Positions 34,271 to 43,293 of a DNA stretch of 64,000 nt are shown one piece after another (position 1 is the first letter of the stretch; every line of letters begins with the position of its first letter). This stretch comes from JAISGQ01 sp964500965 (GTDB lineage Bacteria > Bacillota > Clostridia > Oscillospirales > Acutalibacteraceae), in assembly GCA_964500965.1 (NCBI GenBank), contig CAZCQZ010000006.1, forward strand, positions 6,080 to 70,079, written 5' to 3'. The notes beneath the pieces are model-generated. The model made no database searches. It had not been told where the DNA came from and saw nothing but the letters and a program-made list of their open reading frames with translations. A program made the position numbers and the translations under genes.

Positions 34271-36508
34271 GTGCGTGATGACAAAGAGCGTGAGCTTGAG
34301 CTGCTTGAGGGCACGGTTGAGCACGTAACCGTGCGCAAAGAGGATACCTGCTTTACCGTGCTGGAGCTGTCTTCCAACGGCTATCTTTACACCGTTGTGG
34401 GTATAATGCCGGAGGTCTTTGAGGGAGAACGACTGACGGTGGCAGGCACATGGCAGAGCCATTCGACCTACGGTGAGCAGTTTAAGGCGGAAAGCTGTGA
34501 AAGGTATCTCCCCGCAACGGCTTCGGCAATTCTGCGCTATCTCTCGTCGGGAGCGGTAAAGGGAATCGGACCTGCAACAGCCGCGAAAATCGTCGAGAAA
34601 TTCGGTGATTCCACCCTTGAGGTCATAGAAAACGAGCCTGACAGATTATCTCAGATAAAAGGCATAAGCAAAAACAAGGCGCATGATATAAGTGCCTCCT
34701 TTTCCGCTCAGCGCGGCTTGAGAGAAGCAATGCTGGAGCTTACGCGGCTGGGACTTATGCCGACAGAGGCAATAGCGGTGTGGAAGAAGTGGGGCGCATC
34801 CTCACTTGACCTGATAAAGGCAACACCGTATCTGCTGTGTTCTTCGGACTTCGGAATAGATTTCCCCAGAGTTGACCACATGGCAAAGCAGATGAACTAT
34901 CCGCAGGAGGACGATTTCAGAATACTTGCGGGCATAAATTATGTGCTGATGCATAACACCGATAACGGTCACACATGTCTGCCCTATGACAGGCTGTGCC
35001 CGGTGGCGGCAAAGCTTCTGAATGTTGAAGCGGAAATTGTGGAAAAGCAGATAGAAACGGCGGTTGAGGAACGGGAGCTGATGTCCGATACCCTTGATGA
35101 CCGCAGGTTTATATTTTTGCCGGAGCTTTACGCCGCCGAAATATACTGTGCCTCACATCTCATGCACCTTTCAAAATATCCGCCGCAGCCCATTCGCGGC
35201 TATCAGCAACAAATAGCACTGTGCGAAGCACTTTCGGGAATATCCTACAATGAACAGCAGAGAGGGGCGATAGATGCGGCAATGGAGCGCGGCGCGCTTG
35301 TGCTGACAGGCGGACCGGGAACAGGTAAGACGACGGTGCTCAATGCAATAATCGAAACCCTTGAAGCAGCAGGGCAGGTGGTGTCGATTGCCGCACCCAC
35401 AGGCAGAGCCGCAAAGAGAATTACGGAAATTACAGGCAGAGAGGCAAAGACAATACACAGACTGCTTGAAGTCGAGTGGAGTGAAAACGATAAACCGGTC
35501 TTTAAGCGGAACGATAAAAACCGGTTGGATTGTGACGCCTTGATAATTGATGAGGTTTCGATGCTTGATGTACAGCTTTTTGAAAGTCTGCTCAGAGCCT
35601 TGAACATAAAATGCCGCCTTATTCTGGTGGGAGACAGTGACCAGCTCCCCAGCGTTGGGGCAGGCAGTGTAATGGCAGACCTTATCGAATCGGGCTGTCT
35701 GCCGGTTGCACAGCTTACGGAGGTTTTTCGTCAAGCACAGGAAAGTGCAATTGTCCGTTCGGCTCACAAAATAGTCCACGGAGAAATGCCGGAGCTGGGC
35801 TTGAAAAACAGCGACTTTTTCTTTATCGAATCCGGAAACGAAAACACGGTCAAGGCAACGGTGGTAGACCTTTGCTATCGCCGTCTGCCGGCGGCATACG
35901 GCTTTGACCCGTTAAAGGATATACAGGTGCTTTGTCCCGGAAAAAAGGGTGCCTGCGGAGTGTATGAACTGAATCGCTGTCTGCACGAGCGGTTTAACCC
36001 GAAGCATGAAAAGCGCAGTGAGATTAAGATAAATTCCGTCACCTATCGTGAGGGCGATAAGGTGATGCAGATTAAAAACAATTACGATGTGGAATGGTAT
36101 CGCCCCGATGCAAGCGAGGGCAAGGGAGTGTACAACGGTGATGTCGGCATAATCGAGGAAATCAGCCGCGCCGATGAGTGCATACGCATACGCTTTGATG
36201 ACAGGCTTGCAACCTACAGTCTTGAAATGGCGCAGGATATTGAACACGCCTATGCAATGACGGTACATAAAAGTCAGGGCAGTGAGTTTGAAGCGGTGGT
36301 TATTCCCGTTATGCCGGGTCCTAAGCAACTGTATTACCGCAATTTGTTGTACACCGCCGTTACAAGAGCGAAAAAAATTCTGATTCTCGTAGGCGAAAGA
36401 TATGTAATCGAGCAGATGGTAAAGAATGTCCGCGAAAGCGGACGGTTTACCGCTTTGAGGGTGTTCCTTGAGGACAAGAAAACCAATGCCGATTTTGACC
36501 TTGCGTAA
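34271..36508 (+). CDS. recD2: ATP-dependent helicase RecD2
   Basis: 745 residues, the length of RecD-like helicases without RecBC. The N-terminal OB-like region (about 10-75) is followed by helix-hairpin-helix repeats (AVKGIGPATAAKIVEKFGD, LSQIKGISKNKAHDI). The SF1B helicase core has Walker A LTGGPGTGKTTVLNAI (about 343), motif II DALIIDEVSMLD, motif III LVGDSDQLPSVGAG, UvrD-like C-terminal AYAMTVHKSQGSEFEAV and YTAVTRAKKILILVG. It unwinds DNA 5' to 3' in repair and fork restart. GTG 34271 is 8 bases after GGAGG. It forms an operon with comF. Confidence 0.96.
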   Translation: MRDDKERELELLEGTVEHVTVRKEDTCFTVLELSSNGYLYTVVGIMPEVFEGERLTVAGTWQSHSTYGEQFKAESCERYLPATASAILRYLSSGAVKGIGPATAAKIVEKFGDSTLEVIENEPDRLSQIKGISKNKAHDISASFSAQRGLREAMLELTRLGLMPTEAIAVWKKWGASSLDLIKATPYLLCSSDFGIDFPRVDHMAKQMNYPQEDDFRILAGINYVLMHNTDNGHTCLPYDRLCPVAAKLLNVEAEIVEKQIETAVEERELMSDTLDDRRFIFLPELYAAEIYCASHLMHLSKYPPQPIRGYQQQIALCEALSGISYNEQQRGAIDAAMERGALVLTGGPGTGKTTVLNAIIETLEAAGQVVSIAAPTGRAAKRITEITGREAKTIHRLLEVEWSENDKPVFKRNDKNRLDCDALIIDEVSMLDVQLFESLLRALNIKCRLILVGDSDQLPSVGAGSVMADLIESGCLPVAQLTEVFRQAQESAIVRSAHKIVHGEMPELGLKNSDFFFIESGNENTVKATVVDLCYRRLPAAYGFDPLKDIQVLCPGKKGACGVYELNRCLHERFNPKHEKRSEIKINSVTYREGDKVMQIKNNYDVEWYRPDASEGKGVYNGDVGIIEEISRADECIRIRFDDRLATYSLEMAQDIEHAYAMTVHKSQGSEFEAVVIPVMPGPKQLYYRNLLYTAVTRAKKILILVGERYVIEQMVKNVRESGRFTALRVFLEDKKTNADFDLA

Positions 36509-36519
36509 GGAGGAGTAAA

Positions 36520-37263
36520 GTGGGAATATTTGATAATTTAAAGGCAAGCATGCTTCAGGCGGTTTTGCCGAGAAAATGTCCGCTGTGCGGCAAAATTATC
36601 GCGGCAAACGAACGCATTTGCGGCAACTGCTCGGATAATCTGGTGCCGGTGAGCACGCCGATATGCCGCGTGTGCGGCAGAGAGCTGTTTCAGTGCGTAT
36701 GCGACGGTGAGTTTTTCTACTTTGAGCGGTGCGTTGCACCTTTTGTGTACACCCGTTCCGCAAGAGAAGGCGTGAAAAGACTCAAATACAAGCATTCCAC
36801 CGAAACCGCCGAATTTTTCGGACGGCGCATGGCGCTTGCGGTACAGCAGGAATACCGTGGAGCGGACATTGATGTTGTGACGAGCGTACCCATGACCATA
36901 TCCGACCAGCAGGAACGAGGCTATAATCACGCCGCATTGCTGGGAAGATGTGTAGCTAAAACGCTGGGTCTGCGTTATGCGTCCGGTTTGCTGACCAAGC
37001 CTCGTACAAACAGAAAACAGCACAGCCTTAACAAAATGGAAAGACGGCGTAACGTCAGCGGAGCGTTTAAGGTCGGCAGACCGGAATATGTGGAGGGCAT
37101 GACCGTTCTTTTGTGCGATGACGTTACGACCACAGGCTGTACACTCAATGAGTGCGCCAGAATACTTATTGAGGCAGGAGCAAGAAAAGTGCTGTGCGTT
37201 ACTGCTACTGCCGTTCACCCGTCATATATGACGGCAACAAAACAGGCAATGCTTTCCAGATAA
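36520..37263 (+). CDS. comF: ComF-family phosphoribosyltransferase-like protein
   Basis: 247 residues. Two N-terminal zinc fingers (CPLC...CGNC, about 20-38; CRVC...CVC, about 49-61) precede a PRTase fold with DVVTSVPMT, QERGYNHAALLGR, RTNRKQHSLNKMERRRNV and the PRPP loop VLLCDDVTTTGCTL. ComF proteins act in natural DNA uptake or recombination with the ComFA helicase and PriA; no comFA is here. GTG 36520 follows GGAGGAG, 11 bases after recD2, so the pair forms an operon with a shared DNA-processing theme. Confidence 0.93.
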   Translation: MGIFDNLKASMLQAVLPRKCPLCGKIIAANERICGNCSDNLVPVSTPICRVCGRELFQCVCDGEFFYFERCVAPFVYTRSAREGVKRLKYKHSTETAEFFGRRMALAVQQEYRGADIDVVTSVPMTISDQQERGYNHAALLGRCVAKTLGLRYASGLLTKPRTNRKQHSLNKMERRRNVSGAFKVGRPEYVEGMTVLLCDDVTTTGCTLNECARILIEAGARKVLCVTATAVHPSYMTATKQAMLSR

Positions 37264-37293
37264 AGTAAGCTTTCACAGTTTGTTTATTGAAAT

Positions 37294-37309
37294 GCATACA
37301 TATGTATGC
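37294..37309. promoter_or_regulatory. 16-bp palindrome upstream of glyA
   Basis: GCATACATATGTATGC is a perfect palindrome about 57 bases before the glyA ATG, in the only promoter-sized gap before that operon. TATGCTAAAAT at 37303-37313 may be the -10, making this an operator candidate. Confidence 0.45.
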
Positions 37310-37365
37310 TAAAATAATCTCAATTTGTTGAAAAAATAAAGCTACACAAGAAAGGGACTGGTAAA

Positions 37366-38619
37366 ATGTACAAGGACATGATTGACTCTATCGGCTTTAT
37401 CTCCGCTTATGATGCTGAGGTAGCTGACGGAATGGCGCAGGAGCTTGCACGTCAGAGAAGAAATCTGGAGCTTATCGCCTCCGAGAATATAGTTACCCCT
37501 GCTGTCATGGCGGCAATGGGCAGTGTGCTGACCAACAAGTATGCCGAGGGCTATCCCGGCAAGCGTTACTATGGCGGTTGCCAGTGCGTTGACATTGTTG
37601 AGGAGATTGCAAGAAAAAGAGCCTGCGAGCTTTTCGGAGCAGAGCATGCCAATGTTCAGCCCCATTCCGGCGCACAGGCAAATCTGGGAGTGTATTTTGC
37701 ACTGCTTCAGCCCGGTGATACGGTTCTCGGAATGAGCCTTGCGGAGGGTGGACATCTTACCCACGGCTCACCGGTAAATATGTCCGGCAAGTATTATAAT
37801 TTTGTCCCCTACGGCGTTGATGCGGAAACAGGAAGAATAGACTATGAACAGCTTGAAAAACTTGCCGCAGAGCATAAGCCAAAGCTTATTGTCGCAGGTG
37901 CTTCCGCATACCCCAGAGCCATTGATTTTGAGCGCATTTCGGGAATCGCAAAGAAGTATAACGCACTCTTTATGGTTGATATGGCTCACATTGCAGGTCT
38001 TGTTGCCGCAGGCGTACATCAAAGTCCCGTTCCCTACGCGGATATAGTTACCACCACCACCCACAAAACTCTCAGAGGTCCGAGAGGCGGTATGATTCTC
38101 TGCCGCGAGGAATACGCAAAGGCAATAGATAAGGCAATGTTCCCCGGCACACAGGGCGGACCTCTCATGCATATAATCGCCGCAAAGGCGGTTTGCTTCG
38201 GTGAAGCACTCAAGCCTGAATTTAAGGCATACGGCGAGCAGATTGTAAAAAATGCCGCGGCAATGGCAAAGGCATTTGAGAAGAACAACGTCAAAATGGT
38301 TTCCGGCGGCACGGATAACCACCTTATCCTCCTTGACCTGAGAGATGAGGGTATAACCGGAAAACAGCTTGAGCATAATCTTGACGAGGTTTATATCACC
38401 GTAAACAAGAACGCAATTCCCAACGAGCCGCTCAGCCCGTTCATCACCAGCGGCATACGTATCGGTACTCCGGCAGTCACCACAAGAGGACTTAAAGAGG
38501 ACGATATGGAAATCATAGCGGATTGCATCACTACAGCTATCCGCGATTTCGATAACAGCGCGGATTCAATCAGGGCAAAGGTAACGGCACTGCTTGAAAA
38601 ATATCCTCTTTATCAGTAA
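37366..38619 (+). CDS. glyA: Serine hydroxymethyltransferase
   Basis: 417 residues, full length. It has RRNLELIASENIVTPAVMAA, NKYAEGYPGKRYYGG, VQPHSGAQANLGVYFALL, the catalytic Lys in TTTHKTLRGPRGGMI and the C-terminal SGIRIGTPAVTTRG. This PLP enzyme converts serine and tetrahydrofolate to glycine and methylene-THF, feeding purine, thymidine and (with MetK) methyl metabolism. SD is AAGAAAGGG. It is the first gene of a same-strand run through ispE. Confidence 0.97.
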   Translation: MYKDMIDSIGFISAYDAEVADGMAQELARQRRNLELIASENIVTPAVMAAMGSVLTNKYAEGYPGKRYYGGCQCVDIVEEIARKRACELFGAEHANVQPHSGAQANLGVYFALLQPGDTVLGMSLAEGGHLTHGSPVNMSGKYYNFVPYGVDAETGRIDYEQLEKLAAEHKPKLIVAGASAYPRAIDFERISGIAKKYNALFMVDMAHIAGLVAAGVHQSPVPYADIVTTTTHKTLRGPRGGMILCREEYAKAIDKAMFPGTQGGPLMHIIAAKAVCFGEALKPEFKAYGEQIVKNAAAMAKAFEKNNVKMVSGGTDNHLILLDLRDEGITGKQLEHNLDEVYITVNKNAIPNEPLSPFITSGIRIGTPAVTTRGLKEDDMEIIADCITTAIRDFDNSADSIRAKVTALLEKYPLYQ

Positions 38620-38645
38620 TAACAAATCTACGGAGTGAGATTTTT

Positions 38646-39410
38646 ATGTCAGTTATCAGCGGAAGTGTGTTGTCGGCAGAGCTTGGCAGACACGTGTCCT
38701 TTACGGCAATACTGCCTCACGACCAGAAAAAAGCACCTGCCGGCGGTTTTCCCGTTCTTTATCTTCTCCACGGCGAAACAGACGATGCTCACACATGGCT
38801 TTACAGGAGCAATATAGAAAGATATGCCCTTGCACGGGGACTGGCAGTTGTCATGCCGGACGCAGGACTGAGCGGATATATCAATATGGCGAACGGCAAA
38901 AACTATTTCGATTTTGTGTCGGACGAGTTGCCGAAGCTTATGAACGATATGTTCAGGCTGTCTTTCAGACGTGAGGACACCTTTGTAGGCGGTGTTTCCA
39001 TGGGCGGCTACGGCGCACTGCGCTGTGCCCTGCTCAGGAGCGAACGCTTTGCAGGCTGTATTGCCATAGGCGCAATGTGTGACATTGAACAGCAGATACT
39101 TGCGGACTGTCAGAACGGCGATGAGCCGTTGTGGAGGGGCATACTGGGCGAAAAGCTCACTGTTCCCGAAAGCCTTGATATTTACCGTCTGGTAGCGGAC
39201 AATCGCAACTTTGTAAATATATGTCCCAAATTTTATATTGCCTGCGGAAAAAATGACCGCTATTTTGAGCAAAATCTAAGATTGAAAGATGTTTTCGACC
39301 GGAACAGGGTGGATTATACCTTTGAGCAGGCAGGAGCAGGTCACGAATGGGGCTTTTGGGACATTGCCATACAGCGCGGAATTGACCGTGTAATGGGGAG
39401 GAACTCATAA
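38646..39410 (+). CDS. Alpha/beta-hydrolase esterase (esterase D/tributyrin esterase family)
   Basis: 254 residues. The putative esterase (PF00756-type) fold has FPVLYLLHGETDDAHTW, GLAVVMPDAGLSGY, the nucleophile elbow GVSMGGYGALRCAL (Ser about 119), Asp in ACGKNDRYFEQN and His in AGHEWGFWD. A full Ser-Asp-His triad is present; there is no signal peptide, so it is cytosolic. Relatives hydrolyse short-chain acyl esters or acetylated xylo-oligosaccharides; the substrate is unknown. It lies 26 bases after glyA and overlaps rarA by 1 base. Confidence 0.9.
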   Translation: MSVISGSVLSAELGRHVSFTAILPHDQKKAPAGGFPVLYLLHGETDDAHTWLYRSNIERYALARGLAVVMPDAGLSGYINMANGKNYFDFVSDELPKLMNDMFRLSFRREDTFVGGVSMGGYGALRCALLRSERFAGCIAIGAMCDIEQQILADCQNGDEPLWRGILGEKLTVPESLDIYRLVADNRNFVNICPKFYIACGKNDRYFEQNLRLKDVFDRNRVDYTFEQAGAGHEWGFWDIAIQRGIDRVMGRNS

Positions 39411-40675
39411 TGGCTGCACCTCTTGCCGACAGGCTTCGTCCCAAAACCCTTGACGATGTTGTGGGGCAGAGTCATCTGTTGGGCAAAAACGGCGTTCTCC
39501 GTGCGATAATCGAAAGCGGAGAAATACCGAACATGGTATTTTACGGTCCTCCGGGCATCGGAAAAACCACCCTTGCATCAATAATTGCGGAAAAAACAGA
39601 CCGCAGACTGCACAAGCTCAACGGCACAACCGCCTCCACAAAGGACATCAAGGCGGTGTTTGACGAGCTTGACACGATGATGACTCCAAACGGCATACTG
39701 CTGTACCTTGACGAGATACAGTATTTCAATAAAAAGCAACAGCAAACTCTGCTTGAATACATTGAAAACGGCAAGATAACCCTGATAGCCTCCACTACGG
39801 AAAATCCGTATTTTTACGTGTACGGAGCAATACTCAGCAGAAGCACCGTCTTTGAATTTAAACCCGTCACCGCCGATGAGCTTGTGCCGGCGGTAAAGCG
39901 CGCCTTTGATTTTCTGCGTGACGAGCGTGGAGAGACAATGGAGATAGAGGACGGCGTGTGTGAGCAGATTGCCGCTTCCTGCGGCGGAGATGTGAGAAAA
40001 TCAATAAACGCGGTGGAGCTTTGCGTTATGAGCAGTGCTCTCGGTACTGACGGAGTGCGCAGAGTTACACTGCAAAGGGCGAAACAGCTTTCACAGCGCA
40101 GTGCCATGCGCTATGACCGTGAGGGCGATGCCCATTACGATATACTTTCCGCCTTTCAGAAATCCATGCGCGGATCAGACCCGGACGGAGCGATTCATTA
40201 TCTTGCACGACTTCTGGAGGCTGACGATATGCAGTCTGCCTGCCGCCGTCTTATGGTTACAGCCTGTGAGGACGTGGGACTGGCGTATCCGCAGATAATA
40301 CCTATTGTGAAAGCCTGTATTGATGCGGCTTTGATGGTAGGCATGCCGGAAGCGAGAATACCTCTTGCCGATGCGGTTATACTCGTTGCAACAAGTCCGA
40401 AATCAAATTCGGGGATAAGTGCCATAGATGCCGCAATCGAGGATATACGTCAGGGTAATATGGGCGAAATACCGTCGAATCTTCAGGATTCCCACTATGC
40501 AGGCTCGGCAAAGCTGGGTCACGGTATCGGCTATCGCTATCCCCATGCCTTTGAAAATTCATGGGTGAAGCAGCAATATCTGCCGGATAAGCTGAAAAAC
40601 AGGGAATATTACACCTACGGCGAAAACAAGACCGAGCAGGCAGCAAAGGCGTATTGGAATAAAATTAAAAAATAA
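39410..40675 (+). CDS. rarA: Replication-associated recombination protein A (RarA/MgsA)
   Basis: 421 residues. AAA+ core: LADRLRPKTLDDVVGQSHLL, Walker A VFYGPPGIGKTTLASII, Walker B LLYLDEIQYFNKKQQQ and sensor 1 LIASTTENPYF. The C-terminal tetramerisation region has SDPDGAIHYLARLLEADDMQ and AYPQIIPIVKACIDAALMVGMPEA. It acts at stalled forks with SSB. The TAATG junction with the esterase stop suggests translational coupling. Confidence 0.95.
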   Translation: MAAPLADRLRPKTLDDVVGQSHLLGKNGVLRAIIESGEIPNMVFYGPPGIGKTTLASIIAEKTDRRLHKLNGTTASTKDIKAVFDELDTMMTPNGILLYLDEIQYFNKKQQQTLLEYIENGKITLIASTTENPYFYVYGAILSRSTVFEFKPVTADELVPAVKRAFDFLRDERGETMEIEDGVCEQIAASCGGDVRKSINAVELCVMSSALGTDGVRRVTLQRAKQLSQRSAMRYDREGDAHYDILSAFQKSMRGSDPDGAIHYLARLLEADDMQSACRRLMVTACEDVGLAYPQIIPIVKACIDAALMVGMPEARIPLADAVILVATSPKSNSGISAIDAAIEDIRQGNMGEIPSNLQDSHYAGSAKLGHGIGYRYPHAFENSWVKQQYLPDKLKNREYYTYGENKTEQAAKAYWNKIKK

Positions 40676-40713
40676 GGCTCTGCTTTGTGCAAGGCAATGA
40701 AAGGAATTTGAAT

Positions 40714-41193
40714 ATGGATAAATTGCTTAACATTCTCAGCGAAAATTCAAGGCTTACAAACGAACAGCTTGCCGCCATGCTGGACACCACGGCGGACGAG
40801 GTTGCAAAGCGTATTGCAAAGCTTGAAAGAGAGGGCGTAATCTGCGGTTATCCTGCGGTAATAGACTGGGATAAGGTCAGCAGCACCGAAAAGGTAATTG
40901 CATTTATCGAGCTTAAAGTCACGCCCAGAGCCGATTCCGGCTTTGAGGAAATAGCTTCCGAAATAATGGCGATGGACGAGGTGGAAGCGGTTTATCTTAT
41001 GAGCGGAAGCTTTGACTTGACCGTTTATGTTACCGGCAAGACTTTCCAGGAGGTCGCAATGTTCGTAGCTAAGCGACTTTCGCCAATGGAATCCGTAGTT
41101 TCCACTTCGACAAACTTTGTTCTTAAAAAGTACAAGGACAGAGGTACCTGTATGAACGTGCAGACTGAGGAGAGGAGCTTTTGCTTTGATTGA
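40714..41193 (+). CDS. Lrp/AsnC-family regulator
   Basis: About 159 residues. An N-terminal HTH (LLNILSENSRLTNEQLAAML, EVAKRIAKLEREGVICGY) is followed by the RAM effector domain (IAFIELKVTPRADSGFEEIA, VEAVYLMSGSFDLTVYV). ATG 40714 lies 8 bases after AAAGGA; the upstream TTG/GTG frame lacks an SD. The stop overlaps the start of the aminotransferase gene by 8 bases. That tight pairing suggests amino-acid-responsive control of the enzyme, as in other Lrp-aminotransferase pairs. Confidence 0.93.
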   Translation: MDKLLNILSENSRLTNEQLAAMLDTTADEVAKRIAKLEREGVICGYPAVIDWDKVSSTEKVIAFIELKVTPRADSGFEEIASEIMAMDEVEAVYLMSGSFDLTVYVTGKTFQEVAMFVAKRLSPMESVVSTSTNFVLKKYKDRGTCMNVQTEERSFCFD

Positions 41194-42373
41194 TTATGAA
41201 TCCCTGCTTTCAAAAAAAGCGCGAGAGGTCAAGCCCTCCGGGATTCGTAAATTTTTCGACATTGCAGCCGAAATGGACGAGGTAATAAGCCTTTCCATTG
41301 GCGAACCCGATTTTATGACCCCGTGGCATATCCGCTCCGAGGGAATAAAGTCTCTCGAAAAGGGCAAAACAGCATATTCTCCCAACAAGGGTCTTACCGG
41401 ACTGCGAGAGGAAATCTGTGATTATTATAGGCGCAGATACAATGTTTCTTACAGCGATTCGGAGGGCGAATGTCTTGTAACCGTAGGCGGCTCTGAGGCT
41501 ATAGACCTTGTTATCCGCTCTCTTATAGAGGAGGGTGACGAGGTTATAATTCCCGAACCGAGCTTTGTTGCGTACACCCCCATAACCCAAATGGCAAACG
41601 GCGTTTGCGTGCCGGTTGTCACCACTGCCGAAAACGGCTTTCGCCTGACGGCAGAACAGCTCAAAAGTGCCATAACCGAGCGCACAAAGCTGCTTATCCT
41701 GCCCTATCCCAATAACCCCACCGGTGCGGTAATGCGCAGGGAGCATCTGGAGGAGCTTGCCGAGGTGCTTCGCGGAACAAATATACTTGTGCTTTCCGAT
41801 GAAATATACAGCGAGCTTACATACGGCGGAGAGTCTCATGTTTCCATTGCCTCAATAGAGGGAATGAAAGAGCGCACTATTGTCGTAAACGGCTTTTCAA
41901 AGGCGTACTCAATGACCGGCTGGCGATTGGGCTATGCTCTTGGACCTGCACCTCTTATAAAAATAATGACAAAAATTCATCAGTTTGCCATAATGTGCGC
42001 GCCTACAACAGCACAGTATGCGGCAATCGAAGCCATAAAAAACGGCGATGAGGACGTTGTCAAAATGCGTGAGCAGTACGACACACGCAGAAAGCTTATT
42101 GTTGACGGCTTTAATTCAATGGGGCTTACCTGCTCAAATCCGGAGGGTGCGTTTTACGTGTTCCCCTGTATCCGTTCAACAGGGCTTTCGAGCGACGATT
42201 TCTGCACAAGATTGCTGAAAAGCCGTCATGTGGCGGTAGTCCCCGGCGCGGCTTTCGGAGAGTGCGGTGAGGGATTTGTAAGAGTGTCCTACGCTTCGTC
42301 TGTAAAAAATATAACCGAGGCTCTTGACAGGACGAGGAAATTCCTGAGAGAAGACCTTAAAATGGACGTATAA
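41186..42373 (+). CDS. PLP-dependent aminotransferase class I/II (AspC/PatA-like), TTG start
   Basis: 395 residues. Fold-type I landmarks are SIGEPDFMTPWHI, YSPNKGLTGLREEICDYY, VGGSEAIDLVIRSL, PYPNNPTGAVM, SDEIYSELTYGG, the PLP-Lys in NGFSKAYSMTGWRLGY, and the carboxylate Arg in GFVRVSYASS. It closely resembles the subgroup annotated as aspartate or N-acetyl-diaminopimelate aminotransferases; the exact substrate is unclear. TTG 41186 is about 8 bases after AGGAGAG and lies within the end of the Lrp gene. Confidence 0.93.
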   Translation: MIDYESLLSKKAREVKPSGIRKFFDIAAEMDEVISLSIGEPDFMTPWHIRSEGIKSLEKGKTAYSPNKGLTGLREEICDYYRRRYNVSYSDSEGECLVTVGGSEAIDLVIRSLIEEGDEVIIPEPSFVAYTPITQMANGVCVPVVTTAENGFRLTAEQLKSAITERTKLLILPYPNNPTGAVMRREHLEELAEVLRGTNILVLSDEIYSELTYGGESHVSIASIEGMKERTIVVNGFSKAYSMTGWRLGYALGPAPLIKIMTKIHQFAIMCAPTTAQYAAIEAIKNGDEDVVKMREQYDTRRKLIVDGFNSMGLTCSNPEGAFYVFPCIRSTGLSSDDFCTRLLKSRHVAVVPGAAFGECGEGFVRVSYASSVKNITEALDRTRKFLREDLKMDV

Positions 42374-42375
42374 TT

Positions 42376-43236
42376 ATGATAAAAGTCAAGGCTTACGCAA
42401 AAATAAATCTCACGCTTGACGTTGTGGGAAAAATGCCAAACGGCTACCATGAGGTTAAAATGCTTATGCAGTCGGTGTCTCTTGCAGACACCGTAACGGT
42501 TAGAAAATCGGAAAGCGGAATAGTTCTGCATTGTGATAAAGAGGGCGTGCCTTTAAACGAAAAGAACACTGCTTACAAAGCCGCAAAGCTGTTTTTGGAA
42601 AAGTCCGGCATAAGCTCAGGCGTTGACATAACAATAGAAAAAGCAATACCAATGCAGGCAGGCATGGCAGGAGGCAGTGCAGACGCGGCAGGTGTGCTTT
42701 ACGCCATGGAAAGACTGTTTGACAATCCGCTGAAGACAGACGACCTGTTGGATATTGCCGAAAAAGTAGGCGCGGACGTGCCTTTTTGTTTCCTGGGAGG
42801 AACAATGCTGGCATTAGGTATTGGCGAAATTCTTTGCGATGCGCCGGAAATGCCCGATTGTTATATTGCAATTGTCAAGCCGAACGAAAATGTTTCCACC
42901 GCAAGCGCATACGCCCTTGTGGATTCCTGCGAAAATCTAATGCGTCCCGATACCGATGCGGCATTAAAGGCTTTGAAAAAGAAAGAATTAAAGGCTCTTG
43001 CAAAGGAAATGCGCAATGTTTTCGAGCAGGCGACCGGTACGGAGAAAACTCTGAAAATCAAAGATGCCCTTGTAAAGCACGGCGCATTGGGAGCAATAAT
43101 GACCGGCAGCGGCTCGGCGGTATTCGGAGTATTCGAGGACAGAGAATCAGCCGAAAAAGCTATTTCCGATTCGGAATTTTCAGATTGCGAAACATATATT
43201 GCAACGCCGGTTAAGCACGGCTGTGAAACTATTTGA
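42376..43236 (+). CDS. ispE: 4-diphosphocytidyl-2-C-methyl-D-erythritol kinase
   Basis: 286 residues, GHMP kinase. It has VKAYAKINLTLDVVGKMPNGYHEV, the ATP loop PMQAGMAGGSADAAGVL, GADVPFCFLGGTMLALG and the C-terminal GAIMTGSGSAVFGVF. It phosphorylates CDP-methylerythritol in the MEP route to isoprenoids, so this organism uses the non-mevalonate pathway. It starts 2 bases after the aminotransferase stop and ends at the hairpin of 43246. Confidence 0.96.
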   Translation: MIKVKAYAKINLTLDVVGKMPNGYHEVKMLMQSVSLADTVTVRKSESGIVLHCDKEGVPLNEKNTAYKAAKLFLEKSGISSGVDITIEKAIPMQAGMAGGSADAAGVLYAMERLFDNPLKTDDLLDIAEKVGADVPFCFLGGTMLALGIGEILCDAPEMPDCYIAIVKPNENVSTASAYALVDSCENLMRPDTDAALKALKKKELKALAKEMRNVFEQATGTEKTLKIKDALVKHGALGAIMTGSGSAVFGVFEDRESAEKAISDSEFSDCETYIATPVKHGCETI

Positions 43237-43245
43237 ATAAAACCG

Positions 43246-43289
43246 AAAACCTCCGTCCATACTTTCGCTGAAAGATGAACGGAGGTTTT
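43246..43289 (+). terminator. Terminator after ispE that also holds the spoIIR SD
   Basis: AAAACCTCCGT (43246-43256) pairs with ACGGAGGTTTT (43279-43289), with an inner CTTTC/GAAAG hairpin. The GGAGG in the 3' arm is 8 bases before the spoIIR ATG. Confidence 0.78.
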
Positions 43290-43293
43290 ACAT

